Below are positions 59,233-64,000 of a stretch of 64,000 nucleotides of DNA, piece by piece (the first letter of the stretch is position 1; every line of letters begins with the position of its first letter). The stretch is from the NCBI RefSeq assembly GCF_004328075.1, contig NZ_SJFN01000002.1, positions 89,689 through 153,688 of the forward strand, given 5' to 3'. Source of the stretch: Siculibacillus lacustris. Lineage in GTDB: Bacteria; Pseudomonadota; Alphaproteobacteria; Rhizobiales; Ancalomicrobiaceae. Position numbers and translations under genes: made by a program. The notes under the pieces are model-generated. The model did no database searches. It was not told where the DNA came from and worked only from the letters and a program-made list of their open reading frames with translations.

Positions 59233-61581
59233 ATGGCGCAGGCTTCTGCCCATGACACATCCGGGATTCGGCAACGCCGATTCCGTTTCGGAAGCCGCCC
59301 GCGGCTGACCGGTCACATCGACCTGTTGTCGACGCCGAGCTATCGCAGCATCGTCCGGCTCGAGCCGCTGTTGCGCCGGTCGATCCCGGTGCTGATCATC
59401 ACCTTCATCGCCGTGCTGGCGCTGACCCGCATCGTCGGAGTGATGGAGACCCGTCAGGCGCTCGAGGACGGCGCCCGCGACGAGGCGACCCTGGTCGCCG
59501 CGGCGGTCGCCTCCGGCCTCGGCCGCGCCGACGCCCACCTCGCCGAGATCGGCTTCGAGGCGGCGACCCGCAACGTGCTCACCGAACTGCTGCCCAACCG
59601 GGTGACCACCGGCGGCCGCCAGATCCTGGTGGCCGATTCCGAAGGCATCGTGGTCACCACGGTGCCGACCGCCGCGACGCTCGAGAAGCGGCCGCTCACC
59701 TCGATTTTCGCCGCGGCCCAGCCGATGACCACCTTCGGGGCGCGCGCCGGGGTGCTCGACGTGGCCCTCGCCGACGGCCGCCCAGCCTTCGCCACGGTCC
59801 ACCACATCGAAGGCGGGGCCGGCTCGGTGGCGGTCTACCAGCCGCAACAGGCGGTGTTCATCGACTGGCGCAAGGATCTGCGCACGAACGTGACGCTGTT
59901 CGTGTTCACCGCGGTGATCCTCCTGGTGCTGACCTACGCCTATTTCGTCCAGGCCCTGCGCGCCAACAGTGCCGACGCCCTCTACGCGACCACGTCGGCG
60001 CGCACCGACGCCGCCTTCAAGCGCGGGCGCTGCGGCTTCTGGGACTGGGATCTGGCCCGCGGCCGCTTCTACTGGTCGTCGTCGATGTTCGAGATGCTCG
60101 ATCTGCCGACCGAGGACGGCATCGTCGGCTTCGGCGAGATCTGCCGCCTCGCCCACGAGGACGACATCGATTTCGGCACGCTCGCCAATCAATTGCTCAG
60201 CGGCGAGGTCACCACCCTCGACAAGGCCTTCCGGCTGCGCCGCGCCAACGGCGGTTGGCTGTGGTTCCGGGTGCGGGCCGAAGTGGTCGATCGGCCGGAG
60301 ACCGGCTCGCGCCACCTGATCGGCATCGCCGCCGACATCACCGAGCATCGGCGGCTGGTCGAGACCACGGTCACCGCCGACCTGCGCCTGCGCGACGCGA
60401 TCGAGACGATCTCCGAAGCCTTCGTGCTGTGGGACGCCGACAACCGGCTGGTGATGTGCAATTCCAAGTACCAACAGCTGCACGACCTGCCCGAAGGCTC
60501 GGTACGCCAGGGCGCGTCCTATGCCGACGTGATGAAGGCCGGGCGTCAGCCGATGGTGCATCTGCCGGTCGACACCGTCGACCCGACCGAGGACGGCGCC
60601 CGCACCTTCGAGGCGCAGATCGAGGATGGACGCTGGCTGCAGATCAACGAGCGGCGGACCAAGGACGGCGGCTTCGTCTCGGTCGGCACCGACATCACCC
60701 AGTTGAAGCGCCACGAGGAACGCCTGCTGGAGAGCGAGAAGCGGCTGATGGGCACGGTGCTCGACCTGCGCTCGTCGCGGCGCAAGCTGGAGATCCAGGC
60801 GCAACAGCTGGTCGAACTGGCCGAGAAATATTCGGAAGAAAAAGTCCGCGCCGAAGAGGCCAACAAGATCAAGTCGGACTTCCTCGCCAACATGTCGCAC
60901 GAGCTGCGGACCCCGCTCAATGCGATCATCGGCTTCTCCGAGATCATGAGCCGCGACATGATCGGCACCTTCGGGCCGGAGAAATACGCCGAATATTCCC
61001 GCGACATCCACGATTCGGGCATGTTCCTGCTCAACGTCATCAACGACATCCTCGACATGTCGAAGATCGAATCGGGCCGGATGGAGCTCGCCCGCGATCC
61101 CGTCGGCCTCGACGAGATCCTGGCCGAGGCGAGCCGGATCATCGCCCGCGCCGCCGCCGACAAGGAGATCGTCCTGACGCCGATGGTCGAGCCGGGGCTG
61201 GTGTTCGTCGGCGACCGTCGCGCGGTCAAGCAGGTAATGCTCAACCTGCTGTCCAACGCCGTGAAGTTCACGCCCACCGGCGGACGCGTGGTGCTGCGCG
61301 CGCAGGCCGAAGAGACGGCGATCGTGGTGACGATCGAGGACACCGGCATCGGCATCCCGGAAGCGTTGCTCGCCTCGATCGGCCGGCCCTTCGTCCAGGT
61401 CGAGAACCAGTTCACCAAATCGCACAAGGGCTCGGGCCTCGGCCTGGCGATCGCTCGGTCGCTGGTCGAGCTGCACGGCGGCGAATTGTCGATCCGCTCG
61501 GCGCCGGGGGTCGGCACCGAAGTGTCGCTGACCCTGCCCCGACCGGAGCCGGTCGAGACGCGCCTCGCGGTCGCTTCCTGA
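59233..61581 (+). CDS. pleC: PleC-like sensor histidine kinase with PAS domains
   Basis: The 782-residue kinase has membrane helices at about 50-67 and 220-238 flanking an extracytoplasmic sensor. A PAS domain follows (about 262-372, ending IAADITEHRRL), then a second PAS (about 385-492, ETISEAFVLWDADNRLVMCN to VGTDITQLKRHEE) and a coiled coil. The phosphoacceptor helix is NMSHELRTPLNAIIGFSEIM with His556, and the ATPase domain has LLSNAVKFTP, DTGIGIP and GSGLGLAI. H-box and DIHDSGMFLLNVINDILDMSKIESGRM agree with PleC, the DivK phosphatase/kinase that sets cell polarity and development. Synteny with pepN and glnE supports this. The start at 59233 follows GGGGGGATCC. Confidence 0.85.
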   Translation: MAQASAHDTSGIRQRRFRFGSRPRLTGHIDLLSTPSYRSIVRLEPLLRRSIPVLIITFIAVLALTRIVGVMETRQALEDGARDEATLVAAAVASGLGRADAHLAEIGFEAATRNVLTELLPNRVTTGGRQILVADSEGIVVTTVPTAATLEKRPLTSIFAAAQPMTTFGARAGVLDVALADGRPAFATVHHIEGGAGSVAVYQPQQAVFIDWRKDLRTNVTLFVFTAVILLVLTYAYFVQALRANSADALYATTSARTDAAFKRGRCGFWDWDLARGRFYWSSSMFEMLDLPTEDGIVGFGEICRLAHEDDIDFGTLANQLLSGEVTTLDKAFRLRRANGGWLWFRVRAEVVDRPETGSRHLIGIAADITEHRRLVETTVTADLRLRDAIETISEAFVLWDADNRLVMCNSKYQQLHDLPEGSVRQGASYADVMKAGRQPMVHLPVDTVDPTEDGARTFEAQIEDGRWLQINERRTKDGGFVSVGTDITQLKRHEERLLESEKRLMGTVLDLRSSRRKLEIQAQQLVELAEKYSEEKVRAEEANKIKSDFLANMSHELRTPLNAIIGFSEIMSRDMIGTFGPEKYAEYSRDIHDSGMFLLNVINDILDMSKIESGRMELARDPVGLDEILAEASRIIARAAADKEIVLTPMVEPGLVFVGDRRAVKQVMLNLLSNAVKFTPTGGRVVLRAQAEETAIVVTIEDTGIGIPEALLASIGRPFVQVENQFTKSHKGSGLGLAIARSLVELHGGELSIRSAPGVGTEVSLTLPRPEPVETRLAVAS

Positions 61582-61608
61582 GGCCCCTCTCCGGTCATGA
61601 AACGAGAA

Positions 61609-61636
61609 GCGCCGCGTCGGTTGCCCGGCGCGGCGC
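61609..61636 (+). terminator. Hairpin after the PleC-like gene
   Basis: GCGCCGCG (61609-61616) pairs with CGCGGCGC (61629-61636), 27 bases after the stop codon. It has no T-run. Confidence 0.4.
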
Positions 61637-61706
61637 CTCGCATCCGGAGACGGGGCCGATCGCGTCGGGCATGCGATCGTCCCCGCCGACCCGGCAGGCG
61701 ATGGAG

Positions 61707-61738
61707 CGGCGGAGGCCCCCGGGAAGGGCCCTCCGCCG
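61707..61738 (-). terminator. Hairpin after the EF-hand gene
   Basis: CGGCGGAGG (61707-61715) pairs with CCTCCGCCG (61730-61738), extended by CCC/GGG after one mismatch, directly after the EF-hand stop on the minus strand. It probably ends that transcript. Confidence 0.55.
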
Positions 61739-61743
61739 GATCT

Positions 61744-62376
61744 TCACTTGGCCGGCGGCGCGGGAGGCGCGGCGGGGGCATCGCCCGGGGACATCCAGGG
61801 CATGCCGCCCGGCATCATCCCGCCGTGGCCGGGACCCATGGGCCCGTGCGGCATGGCGGCATGGGCCTTCTCGAGCTCGTCCTTGGTGACCTTGCCGTCG
61901 TCGTTGCGATCGAACAGCGCGAAGAGCTTCTTCGCCGGCTTCTCGAACTCGGCCTTGGTGACCTTGCCGTCGCCGTCGAGGTCGTGCTGGGCGAGGAAGT
62001 GCTCGGCGGCCTTGGGAGCGCGGCGGCCGACCCAGCTGTCGATCTCGGCGCGGTCGATCACGCCGTCGTGATTGGTGTCGATCTTGTCGAAACGGGCGTC
62101 GACGAAGGCCATCGCTTCGGCCAGGGTGACCGCGCCGTCCTTGTCGGTGTCGAGCTTGTCGAACATCCGGTCGACCATCTGGGCATGGCCCCAACCGTGC
62201 GGGCCGGCCATGCCGCCCTTCATGCCGGGGCCGCCGGCGTGATCGCCCCAGGCGGGGCCGTAGCCCATCGTGTCGGGGTTGCCGCAGGCGCCCATCGGGC
62301 CGCGGGCATGGGCGACGCCGGCGGCGGTGACCGCCAGGGCGGCGACACCGATCAACGCTTTGGTCCAGGTCTTCAT
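61744..62376 (-). CDS. Secreted EF-hand calcium-binding protein
   Basis: The 210-residue protein has a Sec signal peptide (MKTWTKALIGVAALAVTAAGVAHA) and a Gly/His/Met-rich segment. Four EF-hand-like loops follow: DTDKDGAVTLAE, DTNHDGVIDRAE, DLDGDGKVTKAE and DRNDDGKVTKDE, each with the Asp/Asn ligand spacing at positions 1, 3, 5 and 12. The C-terminus is Pro/Gly/Met-rich (HGPMGPGHGGMMPGGMPW), which could bind metals such as copper. It is predicted to be a periplasmic Ca-binding protein of unknown role, common in alphaproteobacteria. The ATG follows GAGGAGACAC. It lies between, and converges with, the PleC-like gene. Confidence 0.88.
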   Translation of the reverse strand: MKTWTKALIGVAALAVTAAGVAHARGPMGACGNPDTMGYGPAWGDHAGGPGMKGGMAGPHGWGHAQMVDRMFDKLDTDKDGAVTLAEAMAFVDARFDKIDTNHDGVIDRAEIDSWVGRRAPKAAEHFLAQHDLDGDGKVTKAEFEKPAKKLFALFDRNDDGKVTKDELEKAHAAMPHGPMGPGHGGMMPGGMPWMSPGDAPAAPPAPPAK

Positions 62377-62495
62377 GTGCGTGTCTCCTCGAAGGCGGCG
62401 GACGGCGGCGATGCCGAGAGGAATCGCCCGGGCTTCGTCCCGCCCTTCGAAGACGACGCTAGCCCCTTCCACATTGCCGCGACTTTGTCGGCGGA

Positions 62496-64000
62496 TTACC
62501 GATCGTTCATGCTTTCTGCCGCGGCAGCGGGTCGGCGCCCGCGCGAGCGGCCCAGGAGGCGCCGGCAGAGTGCGGCAGTGCGCTGCTCGGTGTCGCGCAG
62601 ATGGGCTTCCAGCGTGGCGAAGTCGGGCAGTTCGCCGACCCGGGCGAGCAGGGTCAACATGCCGCGCGGCACGTCGGCCGGGTGGAACGGCCCGTCGGCG
62701 GCGAGCCGCAGGGCCTGGGTGAGGCCCTGGAACAGATGCATCGCGGCGAGCAGCTCTTCGCCGGCCGCCGGATCGAGGCTGCCGTGGGCGACCAGGCGGC
62801 GCAGGGCACCGGCGGTGTTGGTGTCGAGCACTCCGGGGTCGCGCGCCGCGTCGCGCAGCATCAGATACTGGGCGACGAACTCGACGTCGACGAGGCCGCC
62901 CGCCACCTGCTTGATGTCCCAGGGGTCGGTGGTGCCCTTCTCGGTGGCGATCATCTCGCGCATCTCGACGACGTCGGCGCGCAGGCGATCGGGATCGCGC
63001 GGCCGGGCCAGCACGGTGCGCACCGCCGCGGCGACCCGAGCGGCGAAGTCGGCGGGACCGGCGATCACCCGGGCGCGAGTCAGCGCCATGTGTTCCCAGG
63101 TCCAGGCATCGCCCGCGTGGTAGCTCTCGAAGGCGGCGAGCCGCGTCGCCATCGGCCCCTTGTTGCCCGACGGGCGCAGGCGGAAATCGACCTCGTAGAG
63201 CAGGCCTTGGGCGGTCGGCGCCGAGAGGGCGGCGATCAGGCGCTGGGTCAGGCGGATGTAGTACTGGCTCGGGGCGAGCGGCCGCGGCCCGTCGGAGGCC
63301 TCGGCCTCGGCGTCGAAATCGTAGAGCAGCATCAGGTCGAGGTCGGAGGCCGCGGTGGTCTCGCGGCCGCCGAGCTTGCCGAGCGCCACCACCGCCGCGC
63401 GACCGCCGGGCACCCGGCCGTGGATCGTCGCGAACTCGGCCTCGACGGCGTCGAACAGGCGGCGCACCACCACCTCGGCGAGGGTGGCATAGGCGACGCC
63501 GGCCTCGACCGCCGACAGGGTGCCGGTCAGCACCCGCACGCCGACCAGGAAGATCTGCTCCTGGCCGAAGATACGGGCGCGGTCGAGCAGGTCCTCATAG
63601 GTCGCGGCCTCGGCGAAGGCGCGGGCGAGGTTGCGCTCGAGATCGGCGGCGCTCGGCACCGCGTCGAAGAAGGCGGGATCCATCAGGGTGTCGAAGACGT
63701 GGGGCCGGCGGCCGAGGGTATCGGCGAGCTTGGGCGCCACGCCCATCACCAGGGCGAGCAGCTCGAGCAGGGCCGGATGGGAGCACAGCAGCGAGAACAG
63801 TTGCACCCCGGTCGGCAGGTGGGCGAGCATCCGGTCGAAGGCGAGGAAGGCGGCGCCGGCGTTGTCGGTGGCGGCCAGCGCGGTCAGCAGCGACGGCGTC
63901 AGTTCGGTCAGGCGCTCGCGGGCGACCGTCGAGCGGGTCGCCGGGTAGCGGCCGAAGTGCCAGGCCCGCACCGCCGCGGTGACGTCGCGCGGCCGCTCGT
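62496..64000 (-). CDS. glnE: Glutamine synthetase adenylyltransferase/adenylyl-removing enzyme GlnE (C-terminal half, partial)
   Basis: The frame is open to the window edge, so this is the 3' half of a gene that begins outside. About 500 residues are visible. They contain linker helices and the C-terminal nucleotidyltransferase domain with GKLGGRETTAASDLDLMLLYD (catalytic Asp-x-Asp), VDFRLRPSGNKGPMATRL and DIKQVAGGLVDVEFVAQYLML. The last 30 residues are Arg/Ala-rich. In intact GlnE the N-terminal half removes and the C-terminal half adds AMP on glutamine synthetase according to PII and glutamine signals. Full-length enzymes are close to 950-1000 residues. Gene order with pepN and pleC supports a rhizobial-type chromosome. 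Confidence 0.95.
   Translation of the reverse strand, partial: ERPRDVTAAVRAWHFGRYPATRSTVARERLTELTPSLLTALAATDNAGAAFLAFDRMLAHLPTGVQLFSLLCSHPALLELLALVMGVAPKLADTLGRRPHVFDTLMDPAFFDAVPSAADLERNLARAFAEAATYEDLLDRARIFGQEQIFLVGVRVLTGTLSAVEAGVAYATLAEVVVRRLFDAVEAEFATIHGRVPGGRAAVVALGKLGGRETTAASDLDLMLLYDFDAEAEASDGPRPLAPSQYYIRLTQRLIAALSAPTAQGLLYEVDFRLRPSGNKGPMATRLAAFESYHAGDAWTWEHMALTRARVIAGPADFAARVAAAVRTVLARPRDPDRLRADVVEMREMIATEKGTTDPWDIKQVAGGLVDVEFVAQYLMLRDAARDPGVLDTNTAGALRRLVAHGSLDPAAGEELLAAMHLFQGLTQALRLAADGPFHPADVPRGMLTLLARVGELPDFATLEAHLRDTEQRTAALCRRLLGRSRGRRPAAAAESMNDR

Overview
The window is 64 kb of very GC-rich bacterial chromosome. It looks like an alphaproteobacterium, most likely order Hyphomicrobiales (Rhizobiales). 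The reasons are the pepN - pleC-like kinase - glnE neighbourhood at the right end (an order I recall from rhizobia), DUF2336, DUF971 and DUF1289 proteins, a UvrB with a long N-terminal extension, and histidine kinases of the DivJ/PleC type. Genus cannot be fixed from sequence alone. Coding density is high, genes lie on both strands in short operons, and many convergent gene pairs share a strong GC-rich hairpin. I saw no rRNA or tRNA gene, CRISPR array, insertion sequence or prophage.

Left part (1-14.4 kb): the tail of an unidentified protein, fructose-bisphosphate aldolase and transketolase (sugar-phosphate rearrangement), a hexapeptide acyltransferase of the phosphonate-associated type, a PHA synthase-like protein, an iron-sulfur fumarase, a DUF2336 protein, a secreted L,D-transpeptidase, a DUF971 protein, MoaA (molybdopterin synthesis), a DMT-family exporter and a TerC-family membrane protein.

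Region 14.7-26.8 kb: a TRAP transporter whose membrane subunits (dctQM) run rightwards into two tandem, nearly duplicate TakP-like binding-protein genes on the other strand. After these come mobA, a 3-hydroxyisobutyrate dehydrogenase-type reductase, an amino-acid type binding protein, a stand-alone ParB-like protein, a block of palindromic repeats, an alpha/beta-hydrolase lipoprotein, an Lrp-type regulator, and a coupled thermonuclease/uracil-DNA glycosylase pair.

Region 26.9-41.2 kb: a membrane histidine kinase, a chemotaxis receptor, cobT and cobS (nucleotide-loop assembly of cobalamin, divergent), an unrecognised membrane protein, a DUF1289 protein, dusA, two unrecognised proteins, an aldo/keto reductase, and a compact HAD phosphatase - FdsG-like - purU cluster that may be linked by formate.

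Region 41.2-50 kb: a small islet of clearly lower GC holds a retropepsin-like aspartic protease gene and a small partner gene. It is bordered on the left by a repeat also seen near position 324. Then come uvrB overlapping a lipoprotein gene with an intragenic terminator hairpin, an inverted palindromic repeat pair, an acyltransferase-3 membrane protein, a glutathionyl-hydroquinone reductase-type GST and the Mrp/ApbC ATPase.

Right end (50-64 kb): a LacI-family regulator, an RND efflux operon (TetR regulator, membrane-fusion lipoprotein, AcrB-like pump) with a clear palindromic operator, aminopeptidase N, a PleC-like kinase, an EF-hand protein and the C-terminal half of glnE, which runs off the window.

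No single locus is an obvious new system. The best candidates for something undescribed are the low-GC protease/partner pair (41337-42039), the unknown membrane protein at 33014-34579, and the orphan FdsG-like protein beside PurU.
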